Positions 46,201-54,246 of a stretch of DNA of 64,000 bases are shown here, one piece after another (positions within the stretch are counted from its first letter, which is position 1; every line of letters starts with the position of its first letter). The notes under the pieces were generated by a model. The model saw only the letters and a program-made list of their open reading frames with translations. It made no database searches and was not told where the DNA came from. This DNA comes from Bacteroidota bacterium (lineage in GTDB: Bacteria > Bacteroidota > Bacteroidia > Bacteroidales > Lentimicrobiaceae), in assembly GCA_023434665.1 (NCBI GenBank), contig JAEYSM010000023.1, positions 168,423 to 232,422 of the forward strand. The letters run 5' to 3'. The translations under genes and the position numbers were made by a program.

Positions 46201-46768
46201 TGGTCAATTCTTCAATGTTAACGGAAATTCAGGTCAGGGGCTAGTTATAGGCCAAGTACTTGCAGCCGACCCCGATAATAACCAGCAATTAAATTTTGAA
46301 ATTATAGCTGGCAATGTATTTGAAACCTTTGGGATAGTAGCTTCCACCGGAGAACTTTATGTTGCAAATGCATCATATCTCAAAAGAATTTCTGGCCGAT
46401 TATTGAGATTAACAATCAAGGTAACAGATTCAGGATATCCTTCATTAAGTTCCTCGGAAGTAGTAAAAATCAAATTTTTTCTGTCAAACTCTAATAACAA
46501 TCAAAATATTGCCAGAGCAGATTCTCAATACGGCTTCTCTATATACCCAAATCCTTCACATGATGGCAAATTCATACTCGACCTGGGTGATTTTTCAAAA
46601 GCATCAGCAACGTATAGGATCACCGATTTGAATGGCGCAGAGAAATATTTTGGCAGTTCCCCTGATAATAAAAACACTATCGACTTGAGTCATTTACCCA
46701 AAGGAATGTATATTCTTCAGGTTAAACGAGGCGATTTAACTGAAATAAAGAAACTGATTTATCAGTAG
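43265..46768 (+). CDS. T9SS-exported right-handed beta-helix protein with cadherin-like repeats (paralogue 2)
   Basis: 1167 residues. The signal peptide ends near TYSSAQD. The beta-helix (about 33-465) is clearly paralogous to the upstream protein: both share YIDP, NPYxSW, YLQKxGTTFTTSG, DDGIYxKDA, DQSYSxGDxIQIAST, NKFCFIAWGNNYTGI and WRNASGxD blocks. Six cadherin-like repeats follow (about 470-1080), each ending in forms of DVNENPE that resemble calcium-binding linkers. A sorting domain closes the protein (IYPNPSHDGKFILDLG through KKLIYQ, about 1092-1167). Two of the repeats are nearly identical in DNA. Likely surface-attached; it may cross-link or process the exopolysaccharide. No catalytic call is made. 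Confidence 0.85.
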   Translation: MMARHLPFFKEYLYASVFILLLIILLPTYSSAQDVIYIDPSYNGATQNGSIDNPYKSWNSVSWVNGKTYLQKSGTTFTTSGFLDLTGRNGITLGSYGQGNRPRIITSAGNSVKVIKITGASNNTIRGLEIASSGGQATCAIIIDGTNSANNLIEDCVLRDVQWGLRVLTTGTGNRIIHSEVYNTQDDGIYIKDAPDIEIGHCNVYNVNLKYNVSTDQSYSPGDNIQIASTNNHHFYVHHNTLDHSSTGNKFCFIAWGNNYTGIFEYNILIGNRTKNTSCIYLSPTTGSVTVRYNSITEGNYGIYSYVQDLKIYYNTFVQNRIAVSILNNYNMLAENNVFYNSTSMAINGLPGSSLISKNNIFHIISGTKAYSTSGSLISNNNIFNIQSSGFLNGHNTLTSWRNASGQDQNSMVANPKFVNPGNYDFTLQSDSPGINAGSSCGYDQDFFGNSVPQGPSPDIGYFEFPANNVNNPPLISDQTFSIPENSPANTVVGTVIAIDPDQNQTIQYEITGGNVNNTFSINSATGAIKVQNAQSIDFEAYPQFTLQVKVTDQGGLFSTAQITITIQDVNENPEIDDQGFLLPENSPVNTTIGTVVASDPDQNQTLTYSIISGNLNNSFSINSTTGVIKVQNAQSIDFEANPQFTLQVKVTDQGGLVSTAQITINIQDVNENPETDDQGFILPENSPVNTTIGTVAASDPDQNQTLTYSIISGNLNNSFSINSTTGVIKVQNAQSIDFETNPQFTLQVKVTDQGGLFSTAQITINIQDVNENPELEDYEFEVTSASNNGTVIGQLTASDPDAGQSLNYVITNGNFENCFSLNSINGSLSVVNSVALNNYSQFILTVKVSDDGQPSLYSYGQVIINVSSSNSAPVILPQVFQITENSFAGSHIGQILAYDANQGQNLTFQIISGNAAGTFNCSPSGFLTVNNAGLLDHELYSSFQLLIRVTDNGSPILSADAVIDILVTDVNESPIITPGQFFNVNGNSGQGLVIGQVLAADPDNNQQLNFEIIAGNVFETFGIVASTGELYVANASYLKRISGRLLRLTIKVTDSGYPSLSSSEVVKIKFFLSNSNNNQNIARADSQYGFSIYPNPSHDGKFILDLGDFSKASATYRITDLNGAEKYFGSSPDNKNTIDLSHLPKGMYILQVKRGDLTEIKKLIYQ
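44991..45590 (+). repeat. Two near-identical 300-bp tandem repeats inside paralogue 2
   Basis: Units at about 44991-45290 and 45291-45590 have an exact 300-bp period, one cadherin-like domain each. By eye they differ at about 13 of the first 288 aligned positions. The unit upstream (about 44691-44990) is related but more diverged. This points to recent duplication or ongoing gene conversion, and is a place where repeat number could vary between strains or assemblies. Confidence 0.85.
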
Positions 46769-46787
46769 TGGTTAATTTTTAGGTGGC

Positions 46788-46822
46788 GAAGAGGTTGGGT
46801 GGTGCCAACCTCTTCTTTTTTT
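46788..46822 (+). terminator. Intrinsic terminator after the beta-helix gene
   Basis: Perfect 11-bp stem GAAGAGGTTGG / CCAACCTCTTC (46788-46798 and 46805-46815), 6-base loop, then seven T. It serves the plus strand; the minus-strand fcl gene ends 10 bp beyond. Confidence 0.88.
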
Positions 46823-46831
46823 ATCCGAAAA

Positions 46832-47929
46832 TTATCTGGAATAAAATCTGTAAAGTTCCTTTATTCCATCAGAAAGTCCCATCCTGGGGTACCATCCAAG
46901 ATTGTTTAATTTGGAGACATCCAACAGCTTTCTTAAAGTGCCATCAGGTTTGGTTGTATCAAAAACTACTTCTCCTTTATAACCTACAATATCCTTAATC
47001 ATGTAAGCTAACTCTTTAATGCTGATCTCTTTTCCGCTTCCTATATTAATATGAGTATTTCGAACCTCTTTGTTTATTGAATCAGTTTTAATCTGGTCAA
47101 AGCTTAAATTCTCCATTATATAAACACATGCATCGGCCATATCGTCACTCCACAGAAACTCCCTCATAGGAGTTCCAGAACCCCAAATCCTCAAACTAAC
47201 TACAGGCTTTTTTCCCGAAGTATCATATATAATCCCATTTTTTTCAAGGAAAGTAATAGTATTTTGCTTTATATCCGATATGTCATTTAATTCAGATAAT
47301 TCGTATCCCAAATCTTTTTGAATTGCCTCAAATTTGCCCTCATCCAACAATTTACTTAAATGCATTTTTCGGATTAAAGCGGGAAGTACATGAGAATTCT
47401 GCAAATGAAAGTTGTCATTTGGTCCATAGAGATTAGTTGGCATCACTGAAATAAAATTTGTGCCATATTGCAGATTATAAGCTTCACACATTTTCATGCC
47501 GGCAATTTTAGCTATTGCATATGGCTCATTAGTATATTCCAATGAATCGGTAAGAAGGTATTCCTCTTTGATAGGTTGTTTAGCATTCTTCGGATAAACA
47601 CAGCTACTCCCCAGGAAAAGCAACTTTTTCACACCTGAAAGGTAGGATTGGTGAATAACATTATTCTGAATTTGCAGGTTTTCATAGATGAATTGTGCTC
47701 TGTAAATATTATTGGCCATTATTCCCCCAACCTTAGCTGCTGCAAGAAATACATAATCAGGCTTTTCATTTTCAAAAAATGTAGCCACTGCCTTAGAATC
47801 CATTAAATCGAGTTCATTGTGTGTCCTTGTTATCAGATTTTCGTAACCTTTCTGTTCAAGGTTCCTTAGAATGGCACTTCCTACAAGTCCTCTATGGCCG
47901 GCGACAAATATTTTATCTTTCTTCTCCAT
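46832..47929 (-). CDS. fcl: GDP-L-fucose synthase
   Basis: 365 residues. It epimerises and reduces GDP-4-keto-6-deoxy-mannose to GDP-L-fucose with NADPH in the cytoplasm. Motifs: the Rossmann loop FVAGHRGLVGSAI (about 8-20), KVGGIMANN near 66-74, LFLGSSCVYPKNAKQP with the catalytic Ser (about 103-118), and EPYAIAKIAG (Tyr-x3-Lys, about 135-144). NLYGPNDNFHLQNSHVLPALIRK, REFLWSDDMADACVYIM and the C-terminal GRKLLDVSKLNNLGW-like end follow. An insertion of about 40 residues (about 195-240) makes it longer than the E. coli enzyme (321), as often seen in Bacteroidetes. It is encoded 17 bp downstream of gmd. Confidence 0.95.
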   Translation of the reverse strand: MEKKDKIFVAGHRGLVGSAILRNLEQKGYENLITRTHNELDLMDSKAVATFFENEKPDYVFLAAAKVGGIMANNIYRAQFIYENLQIQNNVIHQSYLSGVKKLLFLGSSCVYPKNAKQPIKEEYLLTDSLEYTNEPYAIAKIAGMKMCEAYNLQYGTNFISVMPTNLYGPNDNFHLQNSHVLPALIRKMHLSKLLDEGKFEAIQKDLGYELSELNDISDIKQNTITFLEKNGIIYDTSGKKPVVSLRIWGSGTPMREFLWSDDMADACVYIMENLSFDQIKTDSINKEVRNTHINIGSGKEISIKELAYMIKDIVGYKGEVVFDTTKPDGTLRKLLDVSKLNNLGWYPRMGLSDGIKELYRFYSR

Positions 47930-47946
47930 GTAATTACAATAATATT

Positions 47947-49065
47947 TTATTCAAAATAATGGAAGATGGCATGACCACCATCTATAAGATATCTGTCTTT
48001 TTTCATCAATTTCAGATCACTTTCCATCATATCATTTACCAAACTTTCAAGATTGTACTCCGGTTCCCAACCAAGTTCCGTTTTTGCTTTTGTTGGATCA
48101 CCTATTAACAAATCAACCTCTGTGGGCCTGAAATAAGCAGGGTCAACAGCTAATACTTCCTTACCGGGTTCAATCTGGTATTCTGGATTGTTACATTTAA
48201 CTACATAGCCTTTCTCATTAACACCTTCTCCTTCGAATTTAAGTTCAATACCCACATGCTCGAATGCCATCCTAACAAAATCCCTTACTTGGGTAGTCTT
48301 TCCGGTTGCAATTACAAAATCATCAGGTTGGTCTTGCTGTAGTATGAGATACATTGCTTTTACATAATCCTTTGCATGTCCCCAGTCACGTTTTGCATCA
48401 AGATTCCCCAAATAAAGTTTCTCTTGCATTCCCAATGCAATTCTTGAAACAGCCATGGTAATCTTGCGAGTCACAAATGTTTCTCCTCTTATTGGAGATT
48501 CATGGTTGAATAAGATACCATTTGAAGCGAACATTCCATAAGCTTCCCTATAATTTACTGTTATCCAATAAGCATACAATTTTGCCACTGCATAAGGACT
48601 TCGGGGATAGAAAGGAGTTTTTTCGCTTTGTGGCACTTGCTGAACAAGACCATATAGCTCACTCGTAGATGCCTGATATAATCGTGTTTTATTAATCAAA
48701 TCCAACAATCTGACAGCTTCAAGAAGCCTGAGAGTACCTATACCATCAGCGTTGGCAGTATATTCAGGAGAATCGAAACTGACTTTAACATGAGACATAG
48801 CCGCCAGATTATAAATTTCGTCTGGTTGAACTTCCTGAATGATTCGTATCAGGTTGGATGAATCAGTCATATCTCCATAATGTAAAACAAAATTCCTGTT
48901 TTGCAGATGTGGATCCTGATATAAATGGTCGATCCTGTTGGTGTTAAATAGAGAACTCCTTCTCTTTAAACCATGAACTAAATATCCCTTTTTTAAAAGG
49001 AATTCAGCCAGATAAGCTCCATCCTGACCAGTTATTCCGGTTATAAGCGCTATTTTCTTTGTCAT
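47947..49065 (-). CDS. gmd: GDP-mannose 4,6-dehydratase
   Basis: 372 residues, the usual length. It converts GDP-mannose to GDP-4-keto-6-deoxy-mannose, the first step to GDP-fucose and GDP-rhamnose-type sugars. Motifs: ALITGITGQDGAYLAEFLLKKG at the N-terminus (NADP loop), HGLKRRSSLFNTNRIDHLY, LHYGDMTDSSNLIRII, NLAAMSHVKVSFDSPEYTA, ASTSELYG (Thr/Ser), YPRSPYAVAKLYAYW with Tyr-x3-Lys, and NHESPIRGETFVTRKI. Together with fcl it supplies GDP-fucose, most likely for the exopolysaccharide made by the upstream locus. It is divergent from the tungstate permease gene. Confidence 0.96.
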   Translation of the reverse strand: MTKKIALITGITGQDGAYLAEFLLKKGYLVHGLKRRSSLFNTNRIDHLYQDPHLQNRNFVLHYGDMTDSSNLIRIIQEVQPDEIYNLAAMSHVKVSFDSPEYTANADGIGTLRLLEAVRLLDLINKTRLYQASTSELYGLVQQVPQSEKTPFYPRSPYAVAKLYAYWITVNYREAYGMFASNGILFNHESPIRGETFVTRKITMAVSRIALGMQEKLYLGNLDAKRDWGHAKDYVKAMYLILQQDQPDDFVIATGKTTQVRDFVRMAFEHVGIELKFEGEGVNEKGYVVKCNNPEYQIEPGKEVLAVDPAYFRPTEVDLLIGDPTKAKTELGWEPEYNLESLVNDMMESDLKLMKKDRYLIDGGHAIFHYFE

Positions 49066-49105
49066 TTTTTCTTTTTGACTTTTTTGAATTATGTAATTAA
49101 GACAA

Positions 49106-49113
49106 CAAATTTA
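49106..49113 (-). promoter_or_regulatory. Probable -7 element for gmd-fcl
   Basis: TAAATTTG on the minus strand matches TAnnTTTG exactly, 40 bp upstream of the gmd ATG. No -33 partner is seen. Confidence 0.4.
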
Positions 49114-49179
49114 TGTAATTATGGTTTCCTCTGTTCTGTTTTAACGAACCTATCAGTGTTGCTGGTTAATTTTATGGTT

Positions 49180-49187
49180 TAAATTTG
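49180..49187 (+). promoter_or_regulatory. Probable -7 element for wtpB-wtpC
   Basis: TAAATTTG matches TAnnTTTG exactly, 21 bp before ATG 49209. GTTG at 49158-49161 is a near -33 match with an 18-base spacer. The frame opening at 49185 would start inside this element, which favours 49209. Confidence 0.45.
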
Positions 49188-49208
49188 CATTTAGCAAAGA
49201 ATCTATTC

Positions 49209-49994
49209 ATGAAACATAGAACCTTTAATAATATAGCTCACATCGCAGGTGCGTTTATATTACTGTTCATAGCAGCTCCCATCATCGGCATATTTGCTAA
49301 AACAAATCCGAAACAAGTTTTTGCTGTGGCTAACGATCCGGAGGTACTTAACAGTATTTTTCTCTCTATTTGCACAAGCCTTGCCGCTACATTGATTTTT
49401 TCGTTGCTTTCTCTTCCTTTGGCATGGTTACTTGCACGTCGAAAATTTTTTCTCAAACGCTTTGTACTTGGTCTTATCGATCTTCCCATCGTAATACCAC
49501 ATACAGCAGCCGGTATAGCATTGTTGGGGCTTGTTTCACGAAATACCGAACTTGGGAAAATAGCCTCATTGATTGGATTGGATTTTGTTAGCCATCCTGC
49601 TGGAATTATTATAGCAATGGCTTTTGTCAGCCTTCCCTTTTTTATAAATGCGGCCAGGGAAGGATTTAATCAGGTACCTGAACGCCTGGAGAAAGCTGCA
49701 CTCAATCTGGGAGTTAATCCATTCAGAGTATTCTATACTATCTCTATTCCTTTAGCTATCAGACATATAATTACAGGAGGAGTAATGATGTTTGCCCGTG
49801 GAATAAGTGAATTCGGTGCAGTTGTAATTATAGCTTATTATCCTTTAACTGCCTCTGTGATGATTTTCGAAAGATTCAATTCTTTCGGATTACAATATGC
49901 TCGCCCTGCTGCAGTCCTATTAATATTGATAACAATTTCCCTCTTCCTCCTTATGCGACTATTTACTAAAGATCCGGATAATGCTAGAAATTAG
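49209..49994 (+). CDS. wtpB: Tungstate ABC transporter permease (WtpB/ModB-type)
   Basis: 261 residues from ATG 49209. Five to six transmembrane helices. Features shared with WtpB/ModB: SICTSLAATLIFSLLSLPLAWLLAR, the block LIDLPIVIPHTAAGIALLGL (about 84-103), then the cytoplasmic EAA loop EGFNQVPERLEKAALNLGVN (about 147-166) that docks the ATPase. MFARGISEFGAVVIIAYYPL (about 190-209) follows. It would form the channel of the tungstate importer. The binding protein normally encoded just upstream is absent here; the only candidate in the window is wtpA near 19 kb. It overlaps the ATPase gene by 14 bp. Confidence 0.85.
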   Translation: MKHRTFNNIAHIAGAFILLFIAAPIIGIFAKTNPKQVFAVANDPEVLNSIFLSICTSLAATLIFSLLSLPLAWLLARRKFFLKRFVLGLIDLPIVIPHTAAGIALLGLVSRNTELGKIASLIGLDFVSHPAGIIIAMAFVSLPFFINAAREGFNQVPERLEKAALNLGVNPFRVFYTISIPLAIRHIITGGVMMFARGISEFGAVVIIAYYPLTASVMIFERFNSFGLQYARPAAVLLILITISLFLLMRLFTKDPDNARN

Positions 49995-51021
49995 AAATCT
50001 TTCAAAGAAATTCACAGGCTTTGCAATTTCTGATATAAGCCTGGAAGTAGCAACCGAGGATTATCATATTCTTCTTGGACAGAGTGGTGCCGGCAAATCG
50101 GTCCTTCTTGAACTTATTGCTGGAATGAGTAGTCCTGACAGTGGCAGCATCATCCTTAATGGAAAAGACATTACACATCTTCCTTCAGGAAAACGAAATA
50201 TCGGCCTTGTCTTCCAGTCTCCTGCAATCTTCCCCCATCTTTCGGTTTCAAAAAATATTGCATATCCCCTGTTTCGTGAGAGAAAAGTAACAAAAACTAA
50301 AAGAGTTAATGAACTCGCAGAAATGATGGGAATAAGTCACATCTTGGACCGTAAAACTACGGTCTTATCTGGAGGAGAGATACAAAGAGTGGCCTTAGCA
50401 CGAATATTTGCATCTGAGCCCAAGGTACTCCTGCTTGATGAACCTTTGTCAGCAATAGATGCCTCAATAAGAGCTGACATTCGCGGATTGCTGAGAAAAC
50501 TTAATAAAAATGGAATGCCTGTTCTTCATGTAACTCATGATTTTGAAGAAGCACTGGCTTTAGGAACCAAACTTACAGTTATCGAAAAAGGTAGAATAAT
50601 CCAGACTGGCTCGGTAAAAGAAGTGATTGATAATCCTAAATCCTCCTTTTCTGCCAGTTTTACCGGTGAAAGGAACTTCTATAAAACTTCGATTGTTGGT
50701 ACTGATGCTATTATTAATAATAATAAGGGAACAACGGTCATAAAAATTGGTGAGCATGTCCCTGTTAAAGATGCAAGCATACTGGTAAGAAGCAACACCA
50801 TCACCATTGATATCCATAAGCCCGAAAACAGTAACCTTAACAACTTCTCAGGTATAATCATTGATATAAATCCCAAAAAAGAAGGCTATCAGGTTTGTGT
50901 TGACACCGGAATCAACTTTTTTGTTACCATCACTCAGGAATCTTTTGAGAAGATGCAGTTTAAAATCGGAGCAAAAGTTTGGATATCATTCAAAGCTACC
51001 TCTGTGGAAGTAATTTATTGA
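49981..51021 (+). CDS. wtpC: Tungstate/molybdate ABC transporter ATP-binding protein (WtpC/ModC-type)
   Basis: 346 residues. The ABC ATPase domain (about 1-230) has Walker A GQSGAGKSVLLELIAG (about 33-48), the Q-loop LVFQSPAIFPHLSV, signature LSGGEIQRVALARIFA (about 130-145), and Walker B KVLLLDEPLSAIDASI followed by HVTHDFEEALAL. The C-terminal part (about 232-346) is a TOBE/molybdate-binding-like region of two short repeats. Together with the permease it powers tungstate uptake, and in ModC-like proteins the C-terminal domain can limit transport when the oxyanion is abundant. It overlaps wtpB by 14 bp, so the two are co-expressed. Tungstate over molybdate is inferred from context. Confidence 0.88.
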   Translation: MLEIRNLSKKFTGFAISDISLEVATEDYHILLGQSGAGKSVLLELIAGMSSPDSGSIILNGKDITHLPSGKRNIGLVFQSPAIFPHLSVSKNIAYPLFRERKVTKTKRVNELAEMMGISHILDRKTTVLSGGEIQRVALARIFASEPKVLLLDEPLSAIDASIRADIRGLLRKLNKNGMPVLHVTHDFEEALALGTKLTVIEKGRIIQTGSVKEVIDNPKSSFSASFTGERNFYKTSIVGTDAIINNNKGTTVIKIGEHVPVKDASILVRSNTITIDIHKPENSNLNNFSGIIIDINPKKEGYQVCVDTGINFFVTITQESFEKMQFKIGAKVWISFKATSVEVIY

Positions 51022-51040
51022 TCTATTAATGATTTGTCTT

Positions 51041-51610
51041 ATGCAAAACGATATTCCAACTGATAAAAGGCTACTTATAATTGCCGGTTCTGGTAGAAAA
51101 ACAGGGAAAACAACACTTGCTCTTGAAATTATAAATAAGTTTTCATCGAGATTTGAGATTATCGGATTAAAAGTCTGCACTAAAAGAGTTGGAGAGGATA
51201 AATATCATGGTTTACATGATAATATTTATCCCAACACCTATAGCATTTATAAAGAAACTGATCCTTCCCTGAATAAAGACACGGCTAAAATGCTCAATGC
51301 AGGAGTAGTCAGGTCATACTTTATAATGACCTCTGTCTCAAAAGTGATAGACTCTTATATTCCAATTCAACGCTCTGCCATAAAAGATAATCAATTCATT
51401 GTATGTGAATCAGGTAGTCTCCGCGAGCATATACAGCCAGGCATCTTCATCTTTCTTGCTCATCCCGAAGGAACAAAAGATTTCAAAGGGACTGCTGATC
51501 CCAGTATTGATGTTCTTGTTGATATCTCAGCAGAAAGCTATGAAGTTGAAAAACTTCTGGAATCAATAGATCTAGGGCCTAGTGGCTGGTCTTTAAATAA
51601 AAATCAATAA
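51041..51610 (+). CDS. MobB-like P-loop NTPase linked to the tungstate transporter
   Basis: 189 residues from ATG 51041; an ATG at 51029 adds four residues. The N-terminal P-loop LLIIAGSGRKTGKTTLALEI (about 10-29) is followed by a MobB/dethiobiotin-synthetase-like layout: IIGLKVCTKRVG, an internal region with TAKMLNAGVVRSYFIM, then VCESGSLREHIQPGIFIFL (about 128-146). MobB-type GTPases act in guanylating the pterin cofactor of molybdenum enzymes, but the loop here differs from the usual GxSGSGKTT. It follows wtpC by 19 bp, so a role in metal handling or cofactor maturation is likely. Its last bases overlap the convergent LRR gene by 7 bp. Confidence 0.65.
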   Translation: MQNDIPTDKRLLIIAGSGRKTGKTTLALEIINKFSSRFEIIGLKVCTKRVGEDKYHGLHDNIYPNTYSIYKETDPSLNKDTAKMLNAGVVRSYFIMTSVSKVIDSYIPIQRSAIKDNQFIVCESGSLREHIQPGIFIFLAHPEGTKDFKGTADPSIDVLVDISAESYEVEKLLESIDLGPSGWSLNKNQ

Positions 51611-54246
51611 AAAATCACCTCCGCTTCAGGATGTAATGATTTGAATTTTGAAATCTTTCGATCATTTAATCGTGTGTTATATGCTCTGAGAAGTCTGATT
51701 TCATCTAAAGCATCTAAAGGGCTCAGATTGCTAATCCTTGTATTGAAACAATTTAATTCCCGCAAATTAAAGCATGTAGCCAATGGTTTAAGTTTGGTAA
51801 CTTGTGTCCCTGAAATATTCAATTTTGTTAAAGAACCGAATCCTGTTATGGGTGTCAGATCACTTATAGGCGTATTTGCACAATTCAGCTCAATCAGGCC
51901 GATATGAGGTTTTAATGCGGTTACATCACTTATAGGAGTATCTGAAGCCTCCAGTATCTTTAATCTTTTTGTGGCACTTAATGGTGAAATATCTGAAATC
52001 TGAATTCCGGAAATATTCAGAATTTCAAGTCTTTCAAGTATTCTCAATGGCTCAAGGTTTTGAATTGTTCTTGATTTACTTAAATCTAACTCCTTAATTG
52101 ACACAATTTTGTGTAATTGTAATCTTTGTGAGTCATTTTCATCAACACGTTCATAATTGTTAAATACCTTTCTCCATTCCGGTGAAAGAGCATTCCACCA
52201 ATCTTTCAGAGCAGATGTGTTATAAATTACCAGTATGGATGGAATGCTATCCCAAAGAATGTCTACAACTGAAGGCATTGATTCCACACCATCAGCATAA
52301 ATCAATTCAAGCCGTGGCATTCGGGAAAGATTTTCAGGATCACTAATTTTTGTGTTATCGAACCAAACCTCCCTTAAATTCGAAAGACCGACCAGTGGAT
52401 TAACTGTTGTTACTGGTGTATTAGAAAAATTTAGCATTTGTAAACTTCTCAGGTTTGCAATTGGCTCGAGTGATTCAACTTTTGTCCCCGACAAATCCAG
52501 ATGTCTCAAATCATACAAAGTGCTTATAGGATCTAAATCAACAATATTAGTCTCAGAAATAATCAGCGTGTTTAAGGACTGGAGTTGATGCAAAGGATTC
52601 AACTGCTCAATTTTATTATTTCCTGAAATATCAAGCGTTTTAATAAATGAGATCAAATGTAATTGTTCTCTTGAGGGATTTTCATCAAGATTCAACCCCG
52701 GCAAAGATCCGTTTATGAATACCTGTTTCCAGGCCGATGAAAGCTCTCCCCACCATTCTAGTAATTCCTGCGACTCATATATAACAGTTACCTCAGGATT
52801 AGCATTCATGAAGCTTAGGGCTGTTTTCTTATCTATACCTGATTTATCACAATAAACCATCTTTAAATTTTCCAGTCCGGTTAAGGGCTCCAGTGATGAC
52901 ACCCCGGTATTGTCAATATTAACAACTTCAAGTGCCTTTAATGATGCCAAAGGAGTGAGATCAGAAATTTGCGAATCATCCAATGATATTCTTTTTAAGT
53001 TGCTCAAACCAATAAGAAAATCAGCTGAAGCGACTGGTACTCCTGACAATTCAAGAACTTCAAGATTGGCAAGACTACTCACCGGAATTAGATCTGTTAC
53101 TTTAGTCCGGCTAATATTTAAATGCTTAAGAGAAGACAGGTTTCGCAAAATGGAAACATTTCCAACTCTACTCTCATTTAAAAGTAATGTTTCCAGTGAG
53201 TTAAAAGCTTCTAATGGCTGTATATCATCTATTAATGTACCTGAAAGATCAAGGTATTGAAGATTCGGAATGTACCTGATAGGCTCAACATTAACAATTA
53301 GGCTTCCTTTAGCAATTATTGACTCTAACTTTGATAAATTCCTTATTGGTTCTAAATCAGGAATCCTCGCATTGCTGATATCCAGATGCTTAAGATTGCT
53401 GAAGGCATAGAGTGGCTTCAGGTCTCTGATTCCAGTTGTTTGGGAAATATTAATCTTATCAGTCCTTAAAATACGTCTAACTTCATTCAGGATTTTGCTC
53501 TGATTTATCAGGATAGTATCAATAAAAATAAGGGTATCCTGATATCCAACTATGGTATTTTCATTAACAATATAATCATTGTGTATGAAGGTTACATCCT
53601 TTAAAAATACACTGTCATTTAACTTTATATCCTGAGTAAGGAATCTTCTCCAGCTTTTGTCAAGATTATTCCACCAGGCTATTAATTCCTCTTCCTCACT
53701 CGATTTGGTAGTGTACACACTTACTATTTTTAAACTTCTGCTTGCCTGATCAAGGTTAACTTCAATATATCGGGGCCTGCTTTCATTAATCTGCTTGCCT
53801 TCAAGAGTCACTCCTTTAATATTCCGGCTTGCAGTAATTCTGAAAAATATTTCACCTGCTTCATTAATTTCCTGTGAAATTTCCTCAATAGTGTATTTAA
53901 AAGAAACATCTTTAAAGAAGAAATCGATATCTTTAAGGTAAGCCTGAACGTCCTTATTAGTAACAACATCACGTTTCTCAACTAGATCATCTTCTATCTG
54001 AACCTTATCATCCTTAAAAAACTTGAGAAATGATTGCTCAATTATCGTGTGTTTATCCTTGTATTCTGCTTTGTTTGATCCCAGAGTATTGAATGCAAAC
54101 TCCATAAATCCGACGAGTTGCCTTGCCTGATTATTATATTGCTCCAATTCCTCATCAGATAATTTTATGTTCTCCGGGGTTTGCGACAAGACACCGAATG
54201 GCAATAAAAACATAACCAGAATAAAAACTACTATACTTTTACTCAT
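51604..54246 (-). CDS. Exported modular leucine-rich-repeat protein
   Basis: 880 residues with a Sec signal peptide (to about residue 21). The N-terminal part (about 25-185) is NTF2-like in pattern. It is followed by three similar modules, each opening with a WW-x4-LSxxW(+)xxF motif (Trp191-192, Trp498-499, Trp683-684) and continuing into a block of 22-residue leucine-rich repeats (forms of LxxLxxLDISGTxIxDLxPL). The repeats fit the internalin-like LRR shape, and the protein is probably a periplasmic or surface binding scaffold. No T9SS sorting domain is seen. It is the last gene of a minus-strand unit and overlaps the preceding gene by 8 bp. Function unknown. Confidence 0.8.
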   Translation of the reverse strand: MSKSIVVFILVMFLLPFGVLSQTPENIKLSDEELEQYNNQARQLVGFMEFAFNTLGSNKAEYKDKHTIIEQSFLKFFKDDKVQIEDDLVEKRDVVTNKDVQAYLKDIDFFFKDVSFKYTIEEISQEINEAGEIFFRITASRNIKGVTLEGKQINESRPRYIEVNLDQASRSLKIVSVYTTKSSEEEELIAWWNNLDKSWRRFLTQDIKLNDSVFLKDVTFIHNDYIVNENTIVGYQDTLIFIDTILINQSKILNEVRRILRTDKINISQTTGIRDLKPLYAFSNLKHLDISNARIPDLEPIRNLSKLESIIAKGSLIVNVEPIRYIPNLQYLDLSGTLIDDIQPLEAFNSLETLLLNESRVGNVSILRNLSSLKHLNISRTKVTDLIPVSSLANLEVLELSGVPVASADFLIGLSNLKRISLDDSQISDLTPLASLKALEVVNIDNTGVSSLEPLTGLENLKMVYCDKSGIDKKTALSFMNANPEVTVIYESQELLEWWGELSSAWKQVFINGSLPGLNLDENPSREQLHLISFIKTLDISGNNKIEQLNPLHQLQSLNTLIISETNIVDLDPISTLYDLRHLDLSGTKVESLEPIANLRSLQMLNFSNTPVTTVNPLVGLSNLREVWFDNTKISDPENLSRMPRLELIYADGVESMPSVVDILWDSIPSILVIYNTSALKDWWNALSPEWRKVFNNYERVDENDSQRLQLHKIVSIKELDLSKSRTIQNLEPLRILERLEILNISGIQISDISPLSATKRLKILEASDTPISDVTALKPHIGLIELNCANTPISDLTPITGFGSLTKLNISGTQVTKLKPLATCFNLRELNCFNTRISNLSPLDALDEIRLLRAYNTRLNDRKISKFKSLHPEAEVIFY

